DNA of 64,000 bases from Oceanitalea stevensii. GTDB lineage: Bacteria; Actinomycetota; Actinomycetes; Actinomycetales; Actinomycetaceae. Shown here piece by piece: positions 21,645 through 30,189 of the stretch; the stretch's first letter is position 1, and each line of letters opens with the position of its first letter. The notes below the pieces were generated by a model. The model was not told the DNA's origin. It ran no database searches and saw only the letters and a list, made by a program, of their open reading frames with translations. The position numbers and the translations under genes are program-made. The stretch is taken from contig NZ_JACSPO010000003.1 in the NCBI RefSeq assembly GCF_014837105.1, forward strand, positions 196,674 through 260,673, read 5' to 3'.

Positions 21645-22304
21645 GTGGCCGTACGCATCACTCCCAGCATCCTCAACGCCGACTTCGCCGACCTCACGGG
21701 GGAGCTCGGGCGCATCTCTGGCGCCGACCTCGTGCACGTGGACGTCATGGACAACCACTTCGTCCCCAACCTCACGCTAGGGCTGCCGGTGGTCGAGCGG
21801 ATCGTCGCGGCGAGTGCCGTCCCGGTCGACGCGCACCTCATGATCGAGGACGCGGACCGCTGGGCCCGCGGCTACGCAGAGGCAGGCTGCGCGTCGGTCA
21901 CCTTCCACGCCGAGGCCTCGGTGGCCCCGATCCGGCTCGCCCGTGAGATCCGCGCCGCCGGCGCCCGCGCGGCCATCGCCGTCCGGCCGACGACCGACAT
22001 CGCGCCGTACCTCGACTACCTCGAGGAGCTCGACATGCTCCTCGTCATGACGGTCGAGCCCGGCTTCGGCGGCCAGCGCTTCCTCGAGTCGACCGTCAGC
22101 AAGATCGCCGCCGCCCGGGAGGCGATCGACGCCTCCGGTCGGGACATCTGGCTCCAGGTCGACGGCGGAATCTCGCGCGACACCATCGCCACCGCCGCGC
22201 GCGCCGGTGCGGACACCTTCGTCGCCGGCTCCGCCGTCTACGGTGCCGAGGACCCGAACGCCGAGGTCACGGCCCTCCGCGAGCTCGCAGCAGCAGCCCG
22301 CTGA
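21645..22304 (+). CDS. rpe: ribulose-phosphate 3-epimerase
   Basis: Rpe interconverts ribulose 5-phosphate and xylulose 5-phosphate in the pentose phosphate pathway. The 219-residue TIM-barrel protein shows PSILNADF, the metal-site segments [12 protein letters not shown] and [17 protein letters not shown] and VDGGI. In other actinobacteria rpe precedes riboflavin biosynthesis genes that use ribulose 5-phosphate. Here it is followed by a riboflavin import locus instead. Confidence 0.97.
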   Translation: MAVRITPSILNADFADLTGELGRISGADLVHVDVMDNHFVPNLTLGLPVVERIVAASAVPVDAHLMIEDADRWARGYAEAGCASVTFHAEASVAPIRLAREIRAAGARAAIAVRPTTDIAPYLDYLEELDMLLVMTVEPGFGGQRFLESTVSKIAAAREAIDASGRDIWLQVDGGISRDTIATAARAGADTFVAGSAVYGAEDPNAEVTALRELAAAAR

Positions 22305-22306
22305 CC

Positions 22307-22341
22307 GACGTGTAGCGGCCACCGCTCCGGTGGTGCGCGTC
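22307..22341 (+). terminator. candidate terminator hairpin of rpe
   Basis: CCACCG (22319-22324) and CGGTGG (22328-22333) form a perfect 6-bp stem with a 3-nt loop, and outer arms GACG/CGTC (22307-22310/22338-22341) extend it. There is no U-tract. It separates rpe from the riboswitch locus. Confidence 0.4.
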
Positions 22342-22540
22342 GGCGGCCGCCTGTGTGCGCGTAGAGCGCACCCACCGCCCGCCCAACCGGCGCGGCCGGT
22401 CCGTGCCACAACCGAGCCGCCACCGGCCGCACACCGAGCGTGTCGCCCGCCGCGCCGCGCCCTCCCGGCCCTGCTCGTGGCACAGTCCCGACACGTGCCC
22501 GGGAACAAACCGGCCTGTGGCATGCTTGATGCTGCAAGAA

Positions 22541-22660
22541 CGTGCTCCGGGGTCGGTGAGATTCCGAACCGGCGGTGACAGTCCGCGACCCACCTTCCGA
22601 GGTGGTTGACCTGGTGGAACTCCAGGACCGACGGTGAAAGTCCGGATGGGAGGATGCACG
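22541..22660 (+). promoter_or_regulatory. FMN riboswitch (RFN element)
   Basis: The conserved RFN blocks occur in order: GGGGTCGGTG, ATTCCGAACCGGCGGTGA, AGTCCGCGAC, GGTGGAACTCCAGGACCGAC and GGTGAAAGTCCGGATGGGAG. Closing stem P1 pairs CGTGC-TCC (22541-22548) with GGA-GGAT-GCACG (22649-22660). It lies 91 nt before the permease ATG. A downstream hairpin (22716-22720 with 22738-22742) reaches into the ribosome-binding site GGGAGG, so control may be translational. I see no U-rich terminator. FMN sensing is established for the class; the platform is inferred. Confidence 0.95.
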
Positions 22661-22751
22661 GGCGTCTTTGCCGACCCGTCGGCGAGGCGCCGCGGACGCT
22701 CGCGCGTTCGTCGACCCCGGATCACACCGTCAGTGAACCGGGAGGGACGAC

Positions 22752-23606
22752 ATGGAGCAGGCACCGCTCGCGCGCACGCTCGCGGCCCACCGCCGCGCCC
22801 GCCGCGTCGTGTGGCTCACGCCGCTCGTCCTCGGCGTCCTCGTCCTCCTCGTGTGGGAGGCGGTCACCCGCGCCGGGGTGGTCTCCCCGTTCTTCCTCCC
22901 CGCACCCAGCGCCGTCGCCGCGCGGTTGTGGACCGAGCTCACCGCGGGCCAGCTCCTCGCCTACACGTGGATCACCTTCGTGGAGGCGCTGCTCGGCAGC
23001 GTCCTCGGTGCCGCCGTCGCCTTCCCGCTCGGCTACCTCATCGCCCGCAACCGGTGGGCCGCCGCCGGTCTGCAGCCCTACGTCGCGGCCTCGCAGGCCC
23101 TGCCCGCGGTCGCCCTCGCCCCGCTCCTCGTCATCTGGGTCGGGTACGGGCTGCTGCCGATCGTCCTGCTCTGCGCCCTGCTCGTCTTCTTCCCGATCCT
23201 CCTCGCGACGATCCTCGGCCTGCGCACCCTGGACCTCGAGGTCGTCGACGCCGCCCGCCTCGACGGCGCCCACGGCTGGTCGATGCTGCGCCACATCGAG
23301 GTCCCGATGTCCCTGCCCAGCCTGCTCACCGGCCTGCGCAACGGCTTCACCCTCTCGGTGACCGGCGCCGTCGTCGGGGAGTTCGTCATGGGTGGCCGCG
23401 GCCTGGGCATGGTCCTGTCGGTCCAGGCGAACTCCGCCGACACCACCGGCCTCTTCGCGACCCTCGCCGTCCTCGCCCTCCTCGCCGTCGTCATGTACGC
23501 CGCCCTGCGCGTCGTCGAGCGCCTCGCCGTCGACGACCGCCCCACCGTCCGCACCCGGTTCGGCTCCCGCCGTGCCGCCCGCCCCGCCCTCAGGAGCACC
23601 TCGTGA
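22752..23606 (+). CDS. ribX: RibX-type riboflavin ABC transporter permease
   Basis: This 284-residue BPD_transp_1 permease of the ThiX/SsuC group has about six membrane segments. The EAA-like cytoplasmic loop is DAARLDGAHGWSMLRHIEVPMSLP (inside residues 165-188). Taken alone it resembles thiamine-precursor or sulfonate permeases. An FMN riboswitch directly upstream and the coupled binding protein downstream make riboflavin uptake (RibXY) the best assignment. No ATPase gene is nearby, so the pump must borrow one. ATG 22752 has GGGAGG 5 nt upstream. Confidence 0.85.
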   Translation: MEQAPLARTLAAHRRARRVVWLTPLVLGVLVLLVWEAVTRAGVVSPFFLPAPSAVAARLWTELTAGQLLAYTWITFVEALLGSVLGAAVAFPLGYLIARNRWAAAGLQPYVAASQALPAVALAPLLVIWVGYGLLPIVLLCALLVFFPILLATILGLRTLDLEVVDAARLDGAHGWSMLRHIEVPMSLPSLLTGLRNGFTLSVTGAVVGEFVMGGRGLGMVLSVQANSADTTGLFATLAVLALLAVVMYAALRVVERLAVDDRPTVRTRFGSRRAARPALRSTS

Positions 23607-24577
23607 CCCGCCGCCGCACCGCCCTCGCCCTCACCGCCGCGACCCTGGCCCTCGCCGCCTGCGCCGAGCCGCCGACGCCCGAGGCGCCCACCACCGGCTC
23701 CGACGAGCTCGTCATCGGCCTCACCTACACGCCCGACGTCCAGTTCGCGCCCTTCTACGTCGCCGAGGCGCGCGGCTACTACGAGGACGCGGGCGTCGAC
23801 GTCACCCTGCGCCACCACGGCGCCTCCGAGTCGCTCCTCGGCGCGCTCGAGGCGGGGGAGGAGGACCTCGTCGTCGCCGGCGGGGACGAGATGCTCCAGG
23901 CGCGCTCGGCCGGCGTCCCGGTGGTCAACGTCGCGACGCTCTACGAGGAGTACCCCGTCGTCCTCATCGTGCCCGCCGACTCCGACATCACCACCGCCGC
24001 GGACCTCGCCGGCCACTCCGTCGGCATCCCCGGCCCCTTCGGTGAGACGTACTTCGGTCTCCTCGCCCTCCTCAGCGACGCCGGCCTGAGCGAGGAGGAC
24101 GTCACCGTCGAGTCCATCGGCTACACCCAGCAGGCCGCGCTCAGCGCCGGCCACGTCGACGCCGTCATGGGCTTCGCCAACAACGACGCCGTCCGGTTCG
24201 CGCAGGCGGGCGTGGACGTGCGCACGATCCCGCTCGGTGACGTCCCGCTCGTCGGCATCGGTATCGGCGCCCACGAGGACATTGCCGACGACGCCGCGAC
24301 GGCCGCCGTCGTCGAGGCCACCATGCGCGGGGTGAGGGACGTCGTCGAGGACCCGGCCGGCGCCGTCGAGGTCGCTGCCGAGCACGTCCCCGGCCTGGCC
24401 GACCCGGCCGCGCGCGAGGCCGCGATCGCCACCGTCGAGGCGACCGTCCCGCTGTACGGCAGCGCCACCGGCACGAGCGACCCCGCGCGCTGGGAGGCGA
24501 TGGTCACCTTCATGGCCGAGCAGGGCCTGCTCGAGGGCGACGTCGACGCCGCGGACGCCGTCCGGACGCTCGGCTGA
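23603..24577 (+). CDS. ribY: RibY-type riboflavin-binding lipoprotein
   Basis: This 324-residue NMT1/THI5-like periplasmic-binding-fold protein has a signal peptide ending in the lipobox LAAC (Cys about 20), so it is membrane-anchored outside the cell. The family motif is [21 protein letters not shown]. ThiY-like proteins bind pyrimidine precursors, but the RFN element implies riboflavin or another flavin as ligand. GTG 23603 overlaps the permease stop (GTGA) and has AGGAG at 23592-23596. Confidence 0.85.
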   Translation: MTRRRTALALTAATLALAACAEPPTPEAPTTGSDELVIGLTYTPDVQFAPFYVAEARGYYEDAGVDVTLRHHGASESLLGALEAGEEDLVVAGGDEMLQARSAGVPVVNVATLYEEYPVVLIVPADSDITTAADLAGHSVGIPGPFGETYFGLLALLSDAGLSEEDVTVESIGYTQQAALSAGHVDAVMGFANNDAVRFAQAGVDVRTIPLGDVPLVGIGIGAHEDIADDAATAAVVEATMRGVRDVVEDPAGAVEVAAEHVPGLADPAAREAAIATVEATVPLYGSATGTSDPARWEAMVTFMAEQGLLEGDVDAADAVRTLG

Positions 24578-24614
24578 GCGTGGACGCCGTCCCGGGTGCG
24601 CCGCGGCGGGGGCC

Positions 24615-24620
24615 TATCCT
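24615..24620 (+). promoter_or_regulatory. -10 element of hisE, leaderless type
   Basis: TATCCT ends 7 nt before GTG 24628, with no Shine-Dalgarno sequence. It separates hisEG transcription from the riboswitch operon. Confidence 0.55.
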
Positions 24621-24627
24621 GAGGGGC

Positions 24628-24891
24628 GTGAAGACCTTCGACGACCTGTATGCCGAGCTCAAGCACAAGGCGGACACGCGGCCCGAGAACTCCGGGACCG
24701 TCGCCCAGCTGGACGCCGGCGTCCATGCGATCGGCAAGAAGATCGTCGAGGAGGCGGCCGAGGTGTGGATGGCAGCCGAGTACGAGGGCGAGGACGCCAC
24801 CGCCCTGGAGATCTCCCAGCTGCTCTACCACGTCCAGGTCATGATGGTCGCTCGCGGCATCAGCCTCGAGGACGTCTACCGCAAGCTCTGA
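24628..24891 (+). CDS. hisE: phosphoribosyl-ATP pyrophosphatase
   Basis: HisE hydrolyses phosphoribosyl-ATP to phosphoribosyl-AMP, the second step of histidine synthesis. The 87-residue protein begins [15 protein letters not shown] and has [15 protein letters not shown], the Mg-binding helix of the MazG-like fold. A GTG at 24580 is in frame, but GTG 24628 gives the family's normal start and follows a -10 element at leaderless spacing. hisG follows after 26 bp. Confidence 0.95.
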   Translation: MKTFDDLYAELKHKADTRPENSGTVAQLDAGVHAIGKKIVEEAAEVWMAAEYEGEDATALEISQLLYHVQVMMVARGISLEDVYRKL

Positions 24892-24917
24892 CCGACCCGA
24901 CCCGGAGACATATCCCC

Positions 24918-25760
24918 GTGCTGCGCATCGCCGTCCCGAACAAGGGCTCGCTGTCCGAGCCCGCCACCCAGATGCTCGCGGAGGCCGGCTACCGCCGCCG
25001 CCGTGACCGCGAGCTCGTCCTGCCCGACCCCGCCAACGGGGTCGAGTTCTTCTTCCTCCGTCCCCGCGACATCGCCGTCTACGTCGGCACCGGCACCGTG
25101 GACGTCGGCATCACCGGCCGCGACCTCCTCCTCGACTCCGGCACCTCCGCCGTCGAGCACCGGCCGCTCGGCTTCGCCCGCTCCACGTTCCGCTTCGCGG
25201 CGCCCGCCGGCACCATCCGCTCCGTCGAGGAGCTCGCGGGCGCGCGGGTGGCGACGAGCTACGACGTCCTCGTGGGCAACTACCTCGCCGAGCGCGGCAT
25301 CGAGGCGAGCGTCGTCCACCTCGACGGCGCCGTGGAGTCCTCGGTCCAGCTCGGCATCGCCGACGCCGTCGCGGACGTCGTCGAGACCGGCTCCACGCTG
25401 CGCGCGGCCGGGCTCGAGGTCTTCGGCGACCCGATCCTCCAGTCCGAGGCCGTGCTCATCCGTCCCGCGAGCCGTCCCGCCGACGCCGCCGTCGCCGTCC
25501 TCGACCGCCGCCTGCAGGGCGTCCTCGTCGCGCGCCGCTACGTCCTCATGGACTACGACGTGCCGGTCGAGCACGTGGAGAAGGCCGTCGCGGTCACCCC
25601 CGGTCTCGAGTCGCCCACCGTCTCCCCGCTGCACGACGGCAACTGGCGCGCGGTCCGCGCCATGGTGCTGCGCGAGGAGGCCAACCGCGTGATGGACGAG
25701 CTGTACGAGGTCGGGGCGCGGGCGATCATCGTCACGTCCATCCACGCGTCTCGGCTGTGA
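24918..25760 (+). CDS. hisG: ATP phosphoribosyltransferase, long form
   Basis: HisG condenses ATP and PRPP in the first, feedback-inhibited step of histidine synthesis. The 280-residue protein is the long form with a C-terminal regulatory domain for histidine binding (about residues 205-280), so no HisZ partner is needed. Signatures are [21 protein letters not shown] and [16 protein letters not shown] 24918 has GGAG at 24904-24907; a longer open frame upstream overlaps hisE and is not used. Confidence 0.95.
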   Translation: MLRIAVPNKGSLSEPATQMLAEAGYRRRRDRELVLPDPANGVEFFFLRPRDIAVYVGTGTVDVGITGRDLLLDSGTSAVEHRPLGFARSTFRFAAPAGTIRSVEELAGARVATSYDVLVGNYLAERGIEASVVHLDGAVESSVQLGIADAVADVVETGSTLRAAGLEVFGDPILQSEAVLIRPASRPADAAVAVLDRRLQGVLVARRYVLMDYDVPVEHVEKAVAVTPGLESPTVSPLHDGNWRAVRAMVLREEANRVMDELYEVGARAIIVTSIHASRL

Positions 25761-26209
25761 ACCTCTCGGCCGAGCTGCTCCGTCCGTTCCGCCCGCGGGC
25801 GGCGCGGTGGGTGGCCTCGGTCCTGTTCGTCCTCACCGTGCTCGGGCCGCCCGCGCTCTTCGCGGTCATGGCCGCCAACGACCTCGACATGTCGTGGGCC
25901 GACGTCGTCGGGACCCTCGCCACCGCCGTCGTGCTCGCGTGGTTGTGCTTCCGGCAGGCGGCCGTCCGCGCCGTGCCCGACGACGACGGCCTCACCGTCC
26001 GCAACTTCATCAAGGTCCGCCGCCTGGAGTGGGAGCAGGTCGTGGAGGTGCGCTTCGGGGTGAACAGCGCCTGGGCGCAGCTCGACCTGTCCGACGGCAC
26101 GACGCTGCCGGTCATGGCGATCCAGTCGGCCGACGGCGAGTACGCGCGCCGCGAGGTCGGCCGCCTTGCCGCGCTCGTCCAGCTCCACGAGTCCGACCAG
26201 CCCGGCTGA
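25757..26209 (+). CDS. PH-domain (bPH-type) membrane protein
   Basis: This 150-residue protein has two hydrophobic segments near residues 17-40 and 47-65, then a bacterial PH-like domain ([18 protein letters not shown] and following). The GTG overlaps the hisG stop by 4 bp. The hisE-hisG-PH order is also found in Streptomyces, as I recall it. The function is unknown. Confidence 0.85.
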   Translation: MNLSAELLRPFRPRAARWVASVLFVLTVLGPPALFAVMAANDLDMSWADVVGTLATAVVLAWLCFRQAAVRAVPDDDGLTVRNFIKVRRLEWEQVVEVRFGVNSAWAQLDLSDGTTLPVMAIQSADGEYARREVGRLAALVQLHESDQPG

Positions 26210-26252
26210 CCGGTCCCGCGCGCCCGCGGCCAGGTGTCGCCGGCGGGGGCGG

Positions 26253-27347
26253 TCAGGCGGTGAGCGTCGCGGCGTGGGCACCGGCCGCGGCGGAGGCGAT
26301 GAAGGCGGCCTCGTCCTGGTCGAGCCCGCGGCCCATCGTCGACAGGCGCACGGGGGAGTCCTCGAGCGCCTCTCGCAGCCCCGCCACCGGCACCTCGACG
26401 AGCCGGTGGAGGCCGACCGGCTCGCACAGGGTGGCCGCCTGCTCGCGCACCCGCGACCACAGCTCGCCGTCGGCGACGGGCACGACGACGTCGGCCGGGC
26501 GCAGCGCCACCCGCCCGTAGGCGGTGGTCGAGTGGTGGGAGACGCCACGGTGCCGGTCGCGCGGGTCGGCCTCGGACACGCGGAGCGCCGCCACCGGGCG
26601 ACCGCCCAGGACCGCCGCCGCGTTGACGGCCTCGCCGGCCGCGACGCCGGAGAAGCCCCACCGCGTCCCGGTCCCGAGGTTGCCCGGCCCCTGGGTGACG
26701 ACGACGACGTCGGCGCCCACGACGTGCCGTGCAGCGAGCAGCGCGGTGTGGACGTTGACGGCCTCGAGGTCCCCGCCGAAGGCCTGCCCGGCCGTGATCG
26801 TCGAGGTCAGCCAGCCCGCGTCGCGCAGCTGCGCGACGGAGCGGGAGAAGGCCAGCGGCAGCGCCCCACCGTCGGTCATCACGTAGGCGACCCGGCGCCC
26901 GGCCCCGGCGGCCCGTACCCCCGCGAGGACGGCGGGCAGGGCGGAGTGCAGGTCGGCGACGACGACGGCGAGCCCGCCCAGGTCGTCGGCCTCGCGCATC
27001 TGCTCGTGCCAGGGCGACTCCTGCTCGTCCACCCCGAGGAGCATCGGCTGCAGCGGCGTGTAGCGGGCCTTGACGACGTGGCCGGGCCCGGGCGGCGGGT
27101 CGGCGGGCAGGCGGTCGGGGATGGCGACGACCATCGCGTAACCGCCGGTGCCGAGCCCGCGGACGAGCGCGGAGACGGTGAGCGTCACGCGGTCCCCGAC
27201 CTCGGGCTCACCGACCAGGCCGGTGTAGGCGAGGGCGCGCACGGAGGTGCGGTCCCCGGCCGGCCGGTCGAGGTCCACCTCGAGCTCGACGGCGCCGGCC
27301 CACGAGCCGCGCACCGCCCTCACCACACCGTCACGCCAGGAGATCAC
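26253..27347 (-). CDS. DUF3866 family protein
   Basis: This 364-residue protein matches the DUF3866 family, which is confined to actinobacteria and neighbours. It has an N-terminal beta-rich part and a Rossmann-like part with VVVTQGPGNLGTGTRWGFSG and RHRGVSHHSTTAYGR motifs. No function is known. It is divergent from pafB, across a G-rich intergenic region. The ATG is in a good context, but I cannot see a clear ribosome-binding site. Confidence 0.82.
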   Translation of the reverse strand: MISWRDGVVRAVRGSWAGAVELEVDLDRPAGDRTSVRALAYTGLVGEPEVGDRVTLTVSALVRGLGTGGYAMVVAIPDRLPADPPPGPGHVVKARYTPLQPMLLGVDEQESPWHEQMREADDLGGLAVVVADLHSALPAVLAGVRAAGAGRRVAYVMTDGGALPLAFSRSVAQLRDAGWLTSTITAGQAFGGDLEAVNVHTALLAARHVVGADVVVVTQGPGNLGTGTRWGFSGVAAGEAVNAAAVLGGRPVAALRVSEADPRDRHRGVSHHSTTAYGRVALRPADVVVPVADGELWSRVREQAATLCEPVGLHRLVEVPVAGLREALEDSPVRLSTMGRGLDQDEAAFIASAAAGAHAATLTA

Positions 27348-27373
27348 CCGTGCACGCTACCGTCGCCGGGCCG

Positions 27374-27556
27374 CGGACGCCGGGACCGCTGAGGAACACG
27401 TCAGCGCTCGGCGACTGGAGGGGGGCGCTGGGGGACGGGGCGCTGGGGATCGGGCGCGCGGCGGCGGACGTCGGGGGCGCGGAGGAACAACTCAGCGCTC
27501 GGCGACAGGGGGAGGGGGCGACAGGGGGAGGGGGCGCTGGGGGGAGAGGCGCGCGC
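27374..27556 (+). repeat. degenerate tandem duplication of about 91 bp with G-quadruplex-forming tracts
   Basis: Unit 1 (27374-27464) and unit 2 (27465-27556) share GCGGACG-CGGG at the start and AGGAACA-(2 nt)-TCAGCGCTCGGCGAC in the middle, then diverge into G-runs. Unit 1 has GGGGGG-cgct-GGGGG-ac-GGGG-cgct-GGGG. Unit 2 has six runs of five or six G with 1-5 nt loops. Both fit intramolecular G-quadruplex patterns on the pafB coding strand. The region ends 47 bp before the pafB start. Confidence 0.75.
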
Positions 27557-27590
27557 GGGGCGCGTGCCGGGGAAGCGGCGTGGCAGCAAG

Positions 27591-27596
27591 TACGGT
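27591..27596 (+). promoter_or_regulatory. -10 element of pafB, leaderless type
   Basis: TACGGT ends 7 nt before GTG 27604; there is no ribosome-binding site. Confidence 0.45.
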
Positions 27597-27603
27597 GGGC
27601 ACC

Positions 27604-28566
27604 GTGACTCGCGTGGACCCGGCCGAGCGGCTGCTCGACCTCCTCATCGCGCTCCGGCACGCCCCGGGCCGGCTGACCAAGGCCGACATCCGCGCGTCCG
27701 TCAACGGCTACCTCGACGCGACGAACGACGTCGCCTTCGAGCGGATGTTCGAGCGCGACAAGGACCTCCTGCGCCACCTCGGCGTCCCGATCGTCACCGA
27801 CGTCGACCCCGTCCACGAGGACGCCGTCGGCTACCGCCTCGACACGGCCGGCTACTCGCTGCCCGAGGTCACCTTCACCGCCGCGGAGATCGGCGTGCTG
27901 TCCCTGGCCGCGACGGTCTGGCAGGACGCCCACCTCCACGGCTCCGCCCACCGCGGCCTCACCAAGCTGCGCGCCGTCGCCGCCGGCGCGGACCCCGACT
28001 CCCACATCGGCGTCGCGCTGCGCGTGCAGCCCGCCGAGACGGCCCTCGGACCGCTCCTGGACGCGATCGGCGCCCGGCAGGCCGTCTCCTTCACCTACCG
28101 GGCCGCCTCGACCGGCGAGGAGACCACCCGCCGCGTCCAGCCGTGGCGCCTGGTGAGCCGCGACCGCGGCTGGTACCTCATCGGCCACGACCTCGACCGT
28201 GACGCCCCCCGCGTCTTCCGCCTCTCCCGCGTCGTCGGCGCCGTCAGGGCCACCGGACCGGCCGGCGCCTTCGAGGTCCCCGAGCACGACGCCCAGGCGA
28301 TCCTCGCCGGCAGCGGCGGCGCGCGTGCCGTCCTCGCCGTCCTGCCCGAGCGTGGCGCCGCGCTGCGTGCCCGCGCCGTCGAGGAGCGCGGCGAGCGCGA
28401 CGGACGCGACGTCGTCGTCGTGGAGACCGACGACGACTTCTCCCTCGCCGCCGAGATCGCCGCCTACGGGCCCGCCGTCCTGGTCCTCGAGCCGCCCGCC
28501 CTGCGCGAGGCGGTCCTCGCGCGTCTGCGCGCCGTTGCCGCCCTGGGGGAGGCCGCCCGTGCCTGA
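27604..28566 (+). CDS. pafB: PafB-like WYL-domain transcriptional regulator
   Basis: In mycobacteria PafB and PafC form a WYL-domain activator of the LexA-independent DNA damage response. The 320-residue protein has an N-terminal winged-helix region (AERLLDLLIALRHAPGRLT), the central WYL core around VSRDRGWYLIGHDLDRD, and the C-terminal WCX extension. GTG 27604 is used because earlier in-frame codons lie in the G-rich repeats. It overlaps pafC by 8 bp. No pafA, pup or proteasome gene is adjacent. Confidence 0.88.
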   Translation: MTRVDPAERLLDLLIALRHAPGRLTKADIRASVNGYLDATNDVAFERMFERDKDLLRHLGVPIVTDVDPVHEDAVGYRLDTAGYSLPEVTFTAAEIGVLSLAATVWQDAHLHGSAHRGLTKLRAVAAGADPDSHIGVALRVQPAETALGPLLDAIGARQAVSFTYRAASTGEETTRRVQPWRLVSRDRGWYLIGHDLDRDAPRVFRLSRVVGAVRATGPAGAFEVPEHDAQAILAGSGGARAVLAVLPERGAALRARAVEERGERDGRDVVVVETDDDFSLAAEIAAYGPAVLVLEPPALREAVLARLRAVAALGEAARA

Positions 28567-29530
28567 GACCACCGGGGAGCGCCTCACGCGTCTGCTCGCC
28601 CTCATCGCCTACCTCGGGGAGAACCCCGGGGTGCCCGTCGCCGACGTCGCCGCCCACTTCGCGGTGAGCGAGCGCCAGGTCCTCGCCGACGTCAACCTCC
28701 TGTGGGTGACCGGCACGCCCGGCTACCTGCCCGACGACCTCATCGACTTTGCCGCCGACGAGTACGACCGGCAGGTCCTCACGCTGACCAACCCGCGCGG
28801 CATGGACCGCCCGCTGCGCCTCGGCGCCCACGAGGCGCTGGCTCTGCTCGTCGCGCTCAAGCCCCTGGAGGCGCTGAGCGCCGACGGCGGCATCGACGAC
28901 GACGTCCTGCGCAGCACCACCGCCAAGCTCACCGCCGCGGCGGGGGAGGCCGCCCGCGCCGCCCAGGCCGTCGACGTCCACGTGAGCGACGCGACCGCCG
29001 CCCTGGCCCCGGTCCGCCAGGCCCTCGCGGCCGGCCGCCGGCTCCACCTCCGTTACGTCTCGGCGTCCGACGTCGTCACCGAGCGCGACGTCGACCCCCT
29101 CGAGCTCGTCTGGGACGGGAGCCGCTGGTACCTGCGTGCCTGGTGCCACCGGGTCGACGGGCTGCGGCACTTCCGCCTCGACCGGGTGCTCGCCGCGGAG
29201 GTCCTCGAGACCCCTGCCGTCCACGCCCCGGAGGCCACCGGCCGCAGCACCGAGCCCGAGCTCGACGACGACGACCTCCTCGCCGAGCTCGAGCTCGCCC
29301 CCCGCGCGCGCTGGCTGGCCGAGCGGGTGCCCGTCGTCGACCACGAGGACCTGCCCGACGGCGGGATGCGGGTGCGCCTGCGGGTGGCGGACCCGGCGTG
29401 GCTGGCGAACGTCGTCCTCGGGCTCGGTGCCGAGGTGCGCGCCGTCGCCCCTCCCGAGCTCGCCGCGGCGGTCGCGCGCCACGCGGCGGACGCCCTGGCC
29501 GCCTACGACGACATATCCTCGGGCTCATGA
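28559..29530 (+). CDS. pafC: PafC-like WYL-domain transcriptional regulator
   Basis: This is the partner of PafB. The 323-residue protein has an N-terminal helix-turn-helix (GVPVADVAAHFAVSERQVLADV), a WYL domain (ELVWDGSRWYLRAWCHRVDG) and a C-terminal WCX part. Both halves of the pair are intact, so the regulator should be functional. GTG 28559 overlaps pafB. The stop overlaps the next ATG (ATGA). Confidence 0.88.
   Translation: MPETTGERLTRLLALIAYLGENPGVPVADVAAHFAVSERQVLADVNLLWVTGTPGYLPDDLIDFAADEYDRQVLTLTNPRGMDRPLRLGAHEALALLVALKPLEALSADGGIDDDVLRSTTAKLTAAAGEAARAAQAVDVHVSDATAALAPVRQALAAGRRLHLRYVSASDVVTERDVDPLELVWDGSRWYLRAWCHRVDGLRHFRLDRVLAAEVLETPAVHAPEATGRSTEPELDDDDLLAELELAPRARWLAERVPVVDHEDLPDGGMRVRLRVADPAWLANVVLGLGAEVRAVAPPELAAAVARHAADALAAYDDISSGS
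29514..29519 (+). promoter_or_regulatory. -10 element of the small gene at 29527, leaderless type
   Basis: TATCCT lies inside the 3' end of pafC and ends 7 nt before ATG 29527, which has no ribosome-binding site. Confidence 0.45.
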
Positions 29531-29838
29531 CCTGGTGGCTCTGGCTCGTCCTCGTGCTCGCGGCGCTGGCCCTGTACGCCGTCATCGGCCTGGGCCTGTG
29601 GCGCCGCGGCAAGACGCTGCTCACCGAGCTGCGCGGCCTCGAGCAGCTGAGCGAGCGGCTCGCGGCGGTGACCGGCACCGAGCCGCCCGCGCCGATCGTC
29701 CCGGCCTACCTCGTCCCGCCCGCCGAGGTCGCCGAGGCCCGCCACCGCCGGCAGGCCAACCTGCGCGCCCGCCGCGAGCGGCGTGCCGACCGGGCGACGC
29801 AGGCCATGACCCGGTGGCGCCGGGTCGGGCTGCGCTGA
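29527..29838 (+). CDS. small single-pass membrane protein between pafC and tatA
   Basis: This 103-residue protein has an N-terminal membrane segment (WWLWLVLVLAALALYAVIGL) followed by a charged, probably helical tail rich in Arg and Ala. I do not recognise the family. The position between pafC and tatA and the 4-bp overlap with pafC suggest co-expression. Structure and topology are inferred from hydropathy only. Confidence 0.75.
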   Translation: MTWWLWLVLVLAALALYAVIGLGLWRRGKTLLTELRGLEQLSERLAAVTGTEPPAPIVPAYLVPPAEVAEARHRRQANLRARRERRADRATQAMTRWRRVGLR

Positions 29839-29848
29839 GGCCGCGGCG

Positions 29849-29854
29849 TAGACT
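29849..29854 (+). promoter_or_regulatory. putative -10 element of tatA
   Basis: TAGACT would give a leader of about 26 nt carrying GAAGG (29876-29880) before ATG 29887. Confidence 0.4.
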
Positions 29855-29886
29855 CGAAGTCCCCGGACCCGACGCGAAGGCACGTC

Positions 29887-30165
29887 ATGCGACCCCCCTC
29901 AATGTGGCAGATCCTCATCATCGTCCTCATCATCGTCATCCTGTTCGGCGCGAAGCGGCTCCCGGACGTGGCGAGCAGCATCGGCAAGTCCCTCAAGATC
30001 TTCAAGAAGGAGGTCACCGAGCTGCGTGAGGACGACTCCACGCCGCCGCCCTCCGGCCCCGTGTCCGGTGGCCCGACCTCCCCGAGCACCACGCCCAACC
30101 CGACGACGGCGCCGCCCTCCGCGGACGACCCCGGCACCACGCCACCGGGTGGGACGGGCCGCTAG
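29887..30165 (+). CDS. tatA: Sec-independent translocase subunit TatA
   Basis: TatA oligomerises to form the passage for folded proteins with twin-arginine signals. The 92-residue protein has one N-terminal membrane helix (QILIIVLIIVILFGAKRLP) with the conserved FG-x-LP hinge. An amphipathic helix (IGKSLKIFKKEV) and a Pro/Thr/Ser/Gly-rich disordered tail follow. tatC follows after 24 bp; no tatB is present here, as is common near this locus. Confidence 0.95.
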   Translation: MRPPSMWQILIIVLIIVILFGAKRLPDVASSIGKSLKIFKKEVTELREDDSTPPPSGPVSGGPTSPSTTPNPTTAPPSADDPGTTPPGGTGR

Positions 30166-30189
30166 CACCCGCCGCAGGACGAGGACTCC

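Noticed and set aside
23392..24045. Alternative frames across the RibXY genes
   Set aside because: They have Pro/Arg-rich shadow composition with no domains, and overlap well-supported genes.
22752..24577. Assigning the transporter to thiamine precursors (ThiXY)
   Set aside because: Sequence alone would allow it, but the element upstream is a clear FMN riboswitch with no TPP motif, so riboflavin is favoured.
27348..27603. Protein-coding interpretation of the G-rich gap before pafB
   Set aside because: The open frames here encode only Gly/Arg repeats generated by G-tracts, with no start signal.
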